A stretch of DNA of 64,000 nucleotides from Nomia melanderi. Taxonomy: Eukaryota > Arthropoda > Insecta > Hymenoptera > Halictidae. The stretch covers positions 1,240,001 through 1,304,000 of the forward strand of contig NW_027475143.1 in assembly GCF_051020985.1 (NCBI RefSeq), given 5' to 3'. The notes under the pieces are model-generated. The model was not told where the DNA came from, did not search any database, and saw only the letters and a program-made list of their open reading frames with translations. This document shows, piece by piece, positions 1 through 9,497 of the stretch. The position numbers were made by a program, and so were the translations under genes. The number at the start of each line of letters is the position of its first letter. Position 1 is the first letter of the stretch.

Positions 1-862
1 GAAACATGGGGCCGGGCACTCAGGGTCAGGGAAAAATCCAATATATAACTGGTGATATCTCGGGTGCTATTACAGATAGCGCAATAAATCAAAGTGCATT
101 GTCTGTAGGAGGCCAAGGCGCATGAATCAGTGCAGCGAGATCGACCTCGGACCACCAGGGGCCGAGAAAATCACCGTCTCATGGGGCCGGACTGTCAGGG
201 TCAGGGAAAAATCCGATATATATCTGGTGATATCTCGGGTGCTATTAGAGATATCGCAGTAAATCAAAGTGAATTATCTGCAGGGGCCCTGGCGCATGAA
301 TCTGTGCAGCGGGATCGACCTCGGACCACGAGGGACCGAGAAAACCATCAACACATGGTGCCGGACTGTCAGGGTGAAGGAAAAATCCAATATATATCTG
401 GTGATATCTCGGGTGCTATTAGAGATAGCGAAATAAATGAAAGTGCATTGTCTGCAGGAGGCCCTGGCGCATGAATGTGAGAAGCGGGAACGACCTCGGA
501 CCACCAGGGGCCGAGAAAACCACCGTCTCATGGGGTCGGACACTCAGGGTCAGGGGAAAATCCAATATATATGTGGTGATATCTCGGGTGCTATTAGAGA
601 TAGCGCAAAGACCAAAGGGCATTGTCTGTAGGAGGCCCTGGCGCATGAATCTGTCCAGCCGGAACGACATCGGACCACCAGGGGCCGAGAAAACCACCGT
701 CTCATGGGGTCGGACACTCAGGGTCAGGGGAAAATCCAATATATATGTGGTGATATCTCAGGTGCTATTAGAGATAGCGCAATAGACCAAAGGGCATTGT
801 CTGTAGGAGGCCCTGGCGCATGAATCTGTCCAGCGGGAACGACCTCGGACCACCAGGGGCCG
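1..862. repeat. Left-end block, first copy of an 11-monomer duplication
   Basis: This matches 1924-2785 at a constant offset of 1923 bp (11 monomers less 2 bp), with only a handful of substitutions seen by eye, such as AGGGTCAGG versus AGTGTCAGG and CGAGATCG versus CGGGATCG. Diagnostic features include TAACTGGTGATATC, GGCCAAGGCGC, GATATCGCAGTAAATC and GCAAAGACCAAAGGG. Matching stops at 863, where this copy enters diverged-block monomer 1. Confidence 0.85.
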
Positions 863-864
863 AG

Positions 865-922
865 AAAATTACAGATATTCGGAATCCGTCACCCAAGTTC
901 ATGTAAAAATCCAGCATATATC
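865..922. repeat. Diverged-block monomer, copy 1
   Basis: From AAAATTACAGATATTCGG onward, a 36-bp part of the monomer is replaced by an equally long sequence that matches the usual one at only about 17 of 36 positions. The flanks are ordinary satellite (AACGACCTCGGACC upstream, AAAAATCCAGCATATATC downstream). The block ends in GTTCATGTAAAAA, a form otherwise close only to the copy at 63675. Confidence 0.85.
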
Positions 923-1440
923 TGGTGATATCTCGGGTGCTATTACAGATAGCGCAATAAAACAAAGTGATTTGTCTGCAGGAAGCCTTGGCGCAAGAAT
1001 CTGTTCAGCGGGATCGACCTCGGACCACCAGGGGCCGAGAAAATCACCGTCTCATGGGGCAGGACTGTCAGGGTCAGGGAATAATCCAATATCTATCCGG
1101 TGATATCTCGGGTGCTATTATAGATAGCGCAATAAATCAAAGTGCATTGTCTGCAGGAGGCCCTGGCGCATGAATCTGTGCAGCGGGAACGACCTCGGAC
1201 CACCAGGGGTCGAGAAAACCACCGAAACATGGGGCCGGGCACTCAGGGTCAGGGAAAAATCCAATATAAATCTGGTGATATCTCGGGCGCTATCACAGAT
1301 AGCGCAATAAATCAAAGTGCATTGTCTGCAGGAGGCCCTGGCGCATGGATCTGTGCAGTGGGAACGACCTCGGACCACCAGGGGCCGAGAAAACTACCGT
1401 CTCATGGGGCCGGACACTCAGGGTCAGGGAAAAATCCAAT

Positions 1441-1464
1441 ATATATCTGGTGATATATCTGGTG
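1441..1464. repeat. Perfect internal 12-bp duplication in a monomer
   Basis: ATATATCTGGTG occurs twice in direct tandem. Ordinary monomers have the second copy as ATATCTCGGGTG (10 of 12 matches), so this variant has no EcoRV site but keeps the 175-bp length. Confidence 0.8.
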
Positions 1465-1923
1465 CTATTACAGATAGCGCAATAAATCAAAGTGAATTAT
1501 ATGCTGGGGGCCCTGGCGCATGAATCTGTGCAGCGGGATCGACCTCGGACCACCAGGGGTCGAGAAAACCACCGTCTCATGGGGTCTGACACTCAGTGTC
1601 AGTGAAAAATCCAATATATATCTGGTGATATCTCGGGTGCTATTACAGATAGCGCAATAAATCAAAGTGCATTGTCTGCAGGAGGCCCTAGCGCATGAAT
1701 CTGTGCAGCGGGATCGACCTCGGACCACCAGGGGCCGAGAAAATCACCGTCTCATGGGGTCTGACACTCAGGGTCAGTGTAAAATCGAATATAAATCTGG
1801 TGATATCTCGGGTGCTATTACAGATAGCGCAATAAACCAAAGTGCATTGTCTGCAGGAGGCCCTGGCGCATGAATCTGTGCAGCGGGAACGACCACGGAC
1901 CCCCAGGGGTCGAGAAAACCACC

Positions 1924-2785
1924 GAAACATGGGGCCGGGCACTCAGTGTCAGGGAAAAATCCAATATATAACTGGTGATATCTCGGGTGCTATTACAGAC
2001 AGCGCAATAAATCAAAGTGCATTGTCTGTAGGAGGCCAAGGCGCATGAATCAGTGCAGCGGGATCGACCTCGGACAACCAGGGGCCGAGAAAATCACCGT
2101 CTCATGGGGCCGGACTGTCAGGGTCAGGGAAAAATCCGATATATATCTGGTGATATCTCGGGTGCTATTAGAGATATCGCAGTAAATCAAAGTGAATTAT
2201 CTGCAGGGGCCCTGGCGCATGAATCTGTGCAGCGGGATCGACCTCGGACCACGAGGGACCGAGAAAACCATCAACACATGGTGCCGGACTGTCAGGGTGA
2301 AGGAAAAATCCAATATATATCTGGTGATATCTCGGGTGCTATTAGAGATAGCGAAATAAATGAAAGTGCATTGTCTGCAGGAGGCCCTGGCGCATGAATG
2401 TGAGAAGCGGGAACGACCTCGGACCACCAGGGGCCGAGAAAACCACCGTCTCATGGGGTCGGACACTCAGGGTCAGGGGAAAATCCAATATATATGTGGT
2501 GATATCTCGGGTGCTATTAGAGATAGCGCAAAGACCAAAGGGCATTGTCTGTAGGAGGCCCTGGCGCATGAATCTGTCCAGCCGGAACGACATCGGACCA
2601 CCAGGGGCCGAGAAAACCACCGTCTCATGGGGTCGGACACTCAGGCTCAGGGGAAAATCCAATATATATGTGGTGATATCTCAGGTGCTATTAGAGATAG
2701 CGCAATAGACCAAAGGGCATTGTCTGTAGGAGGCCCTGGCGCATGAATCTGTCCAGCGGGAACGACCTCGGACCACCAGGGTCCG
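1924..2785. repeat. Second copy of the left-end block
   Basis: Repeats 1-862 at +1923. The last monomer carries AGGGTCCGAG, then continues as a copy of 1387 onward, so the end is a recombination junction. Confidence 0.85.
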
Positions 2786-3218
2786 AGAAAACTACCGTCT
2801 CATGGGGCCGGACACTCAGGGTCAGGGAAAAATCCAATATATATCTGGTGATATATCTGGTGCTATTACAGATAGCGCAATAAATCAAAGTGAATTATAT
2901 GCTGGGGGCCCTGGCGCATGAATCTGTGCAGCGGGATCGACCTCGGACCACCAGGGGTCGAGAAAACCACCGTCTCATGGGGTCTGACACTCAGTGTCAG
3001 TGAAAAATCCAATATATATCTGGTGATATCTCGGGTGCTATTACAGATAGCGCAATAAATCAAAGTGCATTGTCTGCAGGAGGCCCTAGCGCATGAATCT
3101 GTGCAGCGGGATCGACCTCGGACCACCAGGGGCCGAGAAAATCACCGTCTCATGGGGTCTGACACTCAGGGTCAGTGTAAAATCGAATATAAATCTGGTG
3201 ATATCTCGGGTGCTATTA
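2785..3218. repeat. Copy of 1387-1820 (8-monomer offset)
   Basis: Matches at +1398 bp, including the 12-bp duplication, ATATGCTGGGGG and TGTAAAATCG. It ends between about 3193 and 3218 in the ATCTGGTGATATC to GCTATTA segment, where the sequence switches to a copy of 248 onward. Confidence 0.85.
2839..2862. repeat. Perfect internal 12-bp duplication (copy of 1441-1464)
   Basis: The same ATATATCTGGTG pair lies exactly 1398 bp after the first, inside the 8-monomer duplication of 1387-1820. Confidence 0.8.
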
Positions 3219-3648
3219 GAGATATCGCAGTAAATCAAAGTGAATTATCTGCAGGGGCCCTGGCGCATGAATCTGTGCAGCGGGATCGACCTCGGACCAC
3301 GAGGGACCGAGAAAACCATCAACACATGGTGCCGGACTGTCAGGGTGAAGGAAAAATCCAATATATATCTGGTGATATCTCGGGTGCTATTAGAGATAGC
3401 GAAATAAATGAAAGTGCATTGTCTGCAGGAGGCCCTGGCGCATGAATGTGAGAAGCGGGAACGACCTCGGACCACCAGGGGCCGAGAAAACCACCGTCTC
3501 ATGGGGTCGGACACTCAGGGTCAGGGGAAAATCCAATATATATGTGGTGATATCTCGGGTGCTATTAGAGATAGCGCAAAGACCAAAGGGCATTGTCTGT
3601 AGGAGGCCCTGGCGCATGAATCTGTCCAGCCGGAACGACATCGGACCA
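3219..3648. repeat. Third partial copy of the left-end block
   Basis: Matches 248-677 at +2971 and 2171-2600 at +1048, including GATATCGCAGTAAATC, CATCAACACATGG and GCAAAGACC. It stops inside hairpin 1, where GACCACGAGGGACCG replaces GACCACCAGGGGCCG. Confidence 0.85.
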
Positions 3649-4721
3649 CGAGGGACCGAGAAAACCATCGACACATGGGGCCGGACTGTCTGGGTCAGGG
3701 AAAAATACAATATATATCGGGTGATATCTCCGGTGCTATTAGAGAGAGCGCAATAAACCAAAGTGCATTGTCTGTAGGAGGCCCTGGCGCATGAATCTGT
3801 GCAGTGGGATCGACCTCGGACCACCAGGGGTCGAGAAAACCACCGTCTCATGGGGTCTGACTCTCAGTGTCAGTGAAAAATCCAATATATATCTGGTGAT
3901 ATCTCGGGTGCTATTACAGATAGCGCAATAAATCAAAGTGCATTGTCTGCAGGAGGCCCTAGCGCATGAATCTGTGCAGCGGGATCGACCTCGGACCACC
4001 AAGGGTCGAGAAAACCACCGATACATGGGGCCGGGCACTCAGGGTCAGGGAAAAATCCAATATATATCTGGTGATATCTCGGGTGCTATTACAGATAGCG
4101 CAATATATCAAAGTGCATTGTCTGCAGGAGGCCCTAGGGAATTAACCTGTGCAGCGGGAACGACCTCGGACCACCAGGGGCCGAGAAAACTACCGTCGCA
4201 TAGGGCCGGACACTCAGGGTCAGGGATAAATCCAATATATATCTGGTGATATCTCGGGTGCTATTACAGATAGCGCAATAAGTCAAAGTGCATTGTCTGT
4301 AGGAGGCCCTGGCGCATGAATCTGTGCAGTGGGAACGACCTAGGACCACCAGGGGCCGAGAAAACTACCGTCTCATGGGGCCGGACTGTCAGGGTCAGGG
4401 AAAAATCCAATATAAATCTGGTGATATCTCGGGTGCTATTACAGATAGCGCAATAAATCAAAGTGCATTGTCTGTAAGAGGTCCTGGCTCATGATTGTGT
4501 GCAGCGGGAACAACCTCGGACCACCTGGGGCCGAGAAAATCACCGTCCCATGGGGCCGGACTGTCAGGGTCAGGGAAAAATCGAATATATATCTGGTGAT
4601 ATCTCGGCTGCTATTAGAGATAGCGCAATAAATCAAAATACATTGTCTGCAGGAGGCCCTAGCCCATGAATCTGTGCAGCGGGAACGACCTCGGACCACC
4701 AGGGGCCGAGAAAACCACCGT
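3649..4721. repeat. Mosaic of six monomers before the superrepeats
   Basis: These monomers are largely private: ATCGGGTGATATCTCC near 3717, AGTGGGATCG near 3803, CCCTAGGGAATTAACCTG near 4134 and CCTGGCTCATGATTG near 4483. One monomer (about 3930-4080, ACCAAGGGTCGAG) is the likely relative of those at about 22490-22640 and 33510-33660. Confidence 0.65.
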
Positions 4722-4927
4722 CACATGGGGCCGGACACTCAGGGTCAGGGGTAAATCCAATATATATATGGTGATATCTCTGGTGCTATTACAGAAAGCG
4801 CAATAGATCAAAGTGCATTGTCTGTAGGAGGCCCTGGCGCATGAATCTGTGCAGCGGGATCTACCTCGGACCACCAGGGGCCGAGAAAATCACCGTCTCA
4901 TGGGGCCGGACTGTCAGGGTCAGGGAA

Positions 4928-4936
4928 AAACCCCGA
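4928..4936. repeat. 176-bp monomer marker (AACCCCGAT)
   Basis: AAAAACCCCGATAT replaces AAAAATCCGATAT. It occurs exactly three times (4931, 14209 and 19110), once at the start of each superrepeat, and is the cleanest landmark for aligning I, II and III. Confidence 0.85.
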
Positions 4937-5483
4937 TATATATCTGGTGATATCTCGGGTGCTATTAGAGATAGCGCAATAAAACAAAGTGAATTGTCTG
5001 CAGGAAGCCCAGGCGCATGAATCTGTTCAGCGGGATCGACCTCGGACCACGAGGGACCGAGAAAACCATCGACACATGGGGCCGGACTGTCTGGGTCAGG
5101 CAAAAATCCAATATATATGTGGTGATATCTCGGCTGCTATTAGAGATAGCGTAATAAATCAAAGTGCATTGTCTGTAGGAGGCCCAGGCGCCTGAATCTG
5201 TGCAGCGGGAACGACCTCGGGCCACCAGGGGCCGAGAAAACTACCGTCTCATGGGGCCGGACACTCAGGGTCAGGGAAAAATCCAATATATCTCTGGTGA
5301 TATCTCGGGTGCTATTAGAGATAGCGCAATAAACCAAAGTGCATTGTCTGTAGGAAGCCCTGGCGCATGAATGTGTGCAGCGGAAACGACCTCTTACCAC
5401 CAGGGGCCGAGAAAACCACCGTCTCATGGGGTCGGAGACTCCGGGTCAGGGAAAAATCCAATATAAATCTGGTGATATCTCGG

Positions 5484-5502
5484 GCGCTATTACAGATAGC
5501 GC
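5484..5502. other. Hairpin 2 dyad, extended to 7 bp
   Basis: A G-to-C-type variant upstream gives GCGCTAT, loop TACAG, ATAGCGC, a perfect 7-bp stem. The same extended form recurs near 7060, 7937, 8109, 9337, 15287, 20189, 21063 and 50279. Standard monomers read GTGCTAT and pair only 5 bp. Confidence 0.65.
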
Positions 5503-5547
5503 AATAAATCAAAGTGCATTGTCTGCAGGAGGCCTTGGTGCATGAAT

Positions 5548-5560
5548 CTTTGGTAGCGGG
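5548..5560. repeat. 176-bp monomer marker (TTTGGTAGCGGG)
   Basis: ATCTTTGGTAGCGGG replaces ATCTGTGCAGCGGG. Found near 5551, 7127, 8178, 15354, 20255 and 21306, two to three monomers downstream of an ATATCTCTGG monomer, always preceded by CCTTGGTGCATG. It marks the variable 6-9-monomer units. Confidence 0.85.
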
Positions 5561-5762
5561 ATCGACCTCGGACCACGAGGGACCGAGAAAACCATCAACA
5601 CATGGGGCCGGACACTCAGGGTCAGGGCAAAAACCGATATCTATCTGGTGATATCTCGGGTGCTATTATAGATAGAGCAATAAATCAAAGTGCATTGTCT
5701 GTAGGAGGCCCTGGCGCATGAATCTGTGCAGCGGGATCGACTTCGGAGCACCAGGGGCCGAG

Positions 5763-5820
5763 AAAATTACAGATATTCGGAATCCGTCACCCAAGATCAT
5801 TTAAAAATCCAGTATATATC
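5763..5820. repeat. Diverged-block monomer, copy 2
   Basis: Same 36-bp replacement, here ending GATCATTTAAAAA. The backbone upstream reads GATCGACTTCGGAGCACC, unlike copies 1 and 9. Confidence 0.85.
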
Positions 5821-7338
5821 TGGTGATATCTCGGGTGCTATTACACATAGCGCAATAAACCAAAGTGAATTGTCAGCAGGAAGCCTTGGCGCAAGAATCC
5901 GTTCAGCGGGATCGACCTCGGACCACCAGGGGCCGAGAAAATCACCGTCTCATGGGGTCTGACACTCAGGGTCAGTGTAAAATCCAATATAAATCTGGTG
6001 ATATCTCGGGTGCTATTACAGATAGCGCAATAAACCAAAGTGCATTGTCTGCAGGAGGCCCTGGCGCATGAATCTGTGCAGCGGGATCGGCCTCGGTCCA
6101 CCAGGGGCCTAGAAAATCACCGTCTCATGCGGCCGAACACTCAGGGTCAGGTGTAAATCCAATATATATATAGTGATATCTCGGGTGCTATTATAGAAAG
6201 CGCAATAAATCAAAGTGCATTGTCTGTAGGAGGCCCTGGCGCATGAATCTGTGCAGCGGGATCGACCTCGGACCACCAGGGGCCGAGAAAATCACCGTCC
6301 CATGGGGCCGGACTGTCTGGGTCAGGGAAAAATCCATTATATATCTGGTGATATCTCGGGTGCTATTAGAGATAGCGCAATAAATCAAAATACATTGTCT
6401 GCAGGAGGCCCTAGCGCATGATTCTGTGCAGCGGGAACGACCTCGGACCACCAGGGGCCGAGAAAATCACCGTCTCATGGGGCCGGACTCTCAGGGTCAG
6501 GGAAAAATCCGATATATATCTGGTGATATCTCGGGTGCTATTAGAGATAGCGCAATAAATCAAAGTGAATTGTCTGCAGGAAGCCCAGGCGCATGAATCT
6601 GTTCAGCGGGATCGACCTCGGACCACGAGGGACCGAGAAAACCATCGACACATGGGGCCGGACTGTCTGGGTCAGGGAAAAATCCAATATATATGTGGTG
6701 ATATCTCGGCTGCTATTAGAGATAGCGTAATCAATCAAAGTGCATTGTCTGTAGGAGGCCCTGGCGCCTGAATCTGTGCAGCGGGAACGACCTCGGACCA
6801 CCAGGGGCCGAGAAAACTACCGTCTCATGGGGCCGGACACTCAGGGTCAGGGAAAAATCCAATATATCTCTGGTGATATCTCGGGTGCTATTAGAGATAG
6901 CGCAATAAACCAAAGTGCATTGTCTGTAGGAAGCCCTGGCGCATGAATCTGTGCAGCGGAAACGACCTCTTACCACCAGGGGCCGAGAAAACCACCGTCT
7001 CATGGGGTCGGAGACTCCGGGTCAGGGAAAAATCCAATATAAATCTGGTGATATCTCGGGCGCTATTACAGATAGCGCAATAAATCAAAGTGCACTGTCT
7101 GCAGGAGGCCTTGGTGCATGAATCTTTGGTAGCGGGATCGACCTCGGACCACGAGGGACCGAGAAAACCATCAACACATGGGGCCGGACACTCAGGGTCA
7201 GGGAACAATCCGATGTCTATCTGGTGATATCTCGGGTGCTATTATAGATAGAGCAATAAATCAAAGTGCATTGTCTGTAGGAGGCCCTGGCGCATGAATC
7301 TGTGCAGCGGGATCGACTTCGGAGCACCAGGGGCCGAG

Positions 7339-7396
7339 AAAATTACAGATATTCGGAATCCGTCACCCAAGATCATTTAAAAATCCAGCATATATC
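7339..7396. repeat. Diverged-block monomer, copy 3
   Basis: Exact positional repeat of copy 2 at +1576 bp (9 monomers), with the same CTTCGGAGCACC backbone. Confidence 0.85.
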
Positions 7397-8389
7397 TGGT
7401 GATATCTCGGGTGCTATTACACATAGCGCAATAAACCAAAGTGAATTGTCTGCAGGAAGCCTTGGCGCAAGAATCCGTTCAGCGGGATCGACCTCGGACC
7501 ACCAGGGGCCGAGAAAATCACCGTCTCATGGGGTCTGACACTCAGGGTCAGTGTAAAATCCAATATAAATCTGGTGATATCTCGGGTGCTATTACAGATA
7601 GCGCAATAAACCAAAGTGCATTGTCTGCAGGAGGCCCTGGCGCATGAATCTGTTCAGCGGGATCGACCTCGGACCACGAGGGACCGAGAAAACCATCGAC
7701 ACATGGGGCCGGACTGGCTGGGTCAGGGAAAAATCCAATATATATGTGGTGATATCTCGGCTGCTATTAGAGATAGTGTAATAAATCAAAGTGCATTGTC
7801 TGTAGGAGGCCCTGGCGCCTGAATCTGTGCAGCGGGAACGACCTCGGGCCACCAGGGGCCGAGAAAACTACCGTCTCATGGGGCCGGACACTCAGCGTCA
7901 GGGAAAAATCCAATATATCTCTGGTGATATCTCGGGCGCTATTAGAGATAGCGCAATAAACCAAAGTGCATTGTCTGTAGGAAGCCCTGGCGCATGAATC
8001 TGTGCAGCGGAAACGACCTCTTACCACCAGGGGCCGAGAAAACCACCGTCTCATGGGGTCGGAGACTCCGGGTCAGGGAAAAATCCAATATAAATCTGGT
8101 GATATCTCGGGCGCTATTACAGATAGCGCAATAAATCAAAGTGCATTGTCTGCAGGAGGCCTTGGTGCATGAATCTTTGGTAGCGGGATCGACCTCGGAC
8201 CACGAGGGACCGAGAAAACCATCAACACATGGGGCCGGACACTCAGGGTCAGGGAAAAATCCGATATCTATCTGGTGATATCTCGGGTGCTATTATAGAT
8301 AGAGCAATAAATCAAAGTGCATTGTCTGTAGGAGGCCCTGGCGCATGAATCTGTGCAGCGGGATCGACTTCGGAGCACCAGGGGCCGAG

Positions 8390-8447
8390 AAAATTACAGA
8401 TATTCGGAATCCGTCACCCAAGATCATTTAAAAATCCAGCATATATC
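8390..8447. repeat. Diverged-block monomer, copy 4
   Basis: Lies 1051 bp (6 monomers) after copy 3, with the same backbone. It is followed by a TAGAG-loop hairpin 2 instead of TACACATAGC. Confidence 0.85.
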
Positions 8448-9439
8448 TGGTGATATCTCGGGTGCTATTAGAGATAGCGCAATAAATCAAAGGGCATTGT
8501 CTGTAGGAGGCCCTGGCGCATGAATCTGTTCAGCGGGAACGACCTCGGACCACCAGGGGCCGAGAAAACCACCGTCACATGGGGCCGGACACTCAGGGTC
8601 AGGGGTAAATCCAATATATATATGGTGATATCTCTGGTGCTATTACAGAAAGCGCAATAAATCAAAGTGCATTGTGTGTAGGAGGCCCTGGCGCATGAAT
8701 CTGTGCAGCGGGATCTACCTCGGACCACCAGGGGCCGAGAAAATCACCGTCTCATGAGGCCGGACTGTCAGGGTCAGGGAAAAATCCGATATATATCTGG
8801 TGATATCTCGGGTGCTATTAGAGATAGCGCAATAAATCAAAGTGAATTGTCTGCAGGAAGCCCAGGCGCATGAATCTGTTCAGCGGGATCGACCTCGGAC
8901 CACGAGGGACCGAGAAAACCATCGACACATGGGGCCGGACTGTCTGGGTCAGGGAAAAATCCAATATATATGTGGTGATATCTCGGCTGCTATTAGAGAT
9001 AGCGTAATAAATCAAAGTTCATTGTCTGTAGGAGGCCCTGGCGCATGAATCTGCGCAGCGGGAACGACCTCGGACCACCAGGGGCCGAGAAAACTACCGT
9101 CTCATGGGGCCGGACACTCAGGGTCAGGGAAAAATCCAATATATCTCTGGTGATATCTCGGGTGCTATTAGAGATAGCGCAATAAACCAAAGTGCATTGT
9201 CTGTAGGAAGCCCTGGCGCATGAATCTGTGCAGCGGAAACGACCTCGTACCACCTGGGGCCGAGAAAACCACCGTCTCATGGGGTCGGAGACTCCGGGTC
9301 AGGGAAAAATCCAATATAAATCTGGTGATATCTCGGGCGCTATTACAGATAGCGCAATAAATCAAAGTGCATTGTCTGTAGGAGGACCTGGCGCATGAAT
9401 CTGTGCAGCGGGATCGACTTCGGAGCACCAGGGGCCGAG

Positions 9440-9497
9440 AAAATTACAGATATTCGGAATCCGTCACCCAAGATCATTTAAAAATCCAGCATATATC
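9440..9497. repeat. Diverged-block monomer, copy 5
   Basis: Lies 1050 bp after copy 4. The following EcoRV element is mutated to GATTGCTCGG, and hairpin 2 reads GCGATTACACATAGC. Confidence 0.85.

Larger units (their letters stand above)
863..1923. repeat. Six-monomer stretch between the 11-monomer copies
   Basis: It contains diverged-block copy 1, a monomer with ATCTATCCGG, and several monomers with GAAACATGGGGCCGGGC. The part 1387-1820 is repeated at 2785-3218; I saw no long second copy of the rest. Confidence 0.7.

Noticed and set aside
865..922. Foreign insertion in the monomer
   Set aside because: The diverged block has exactly the same length as the segment it replaces and still matches at about half of its positions, so it is a diverged version and not an insert.
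1002..1018. CENP-B box, suggested by CAGCGGGA in each monomer
   Set aside because: The core needs TTCG, A and CGGG at fixed spacing. Only CGGG fits; the TTCG and A positions do not match on either strand in the consensus or the variants I checked.
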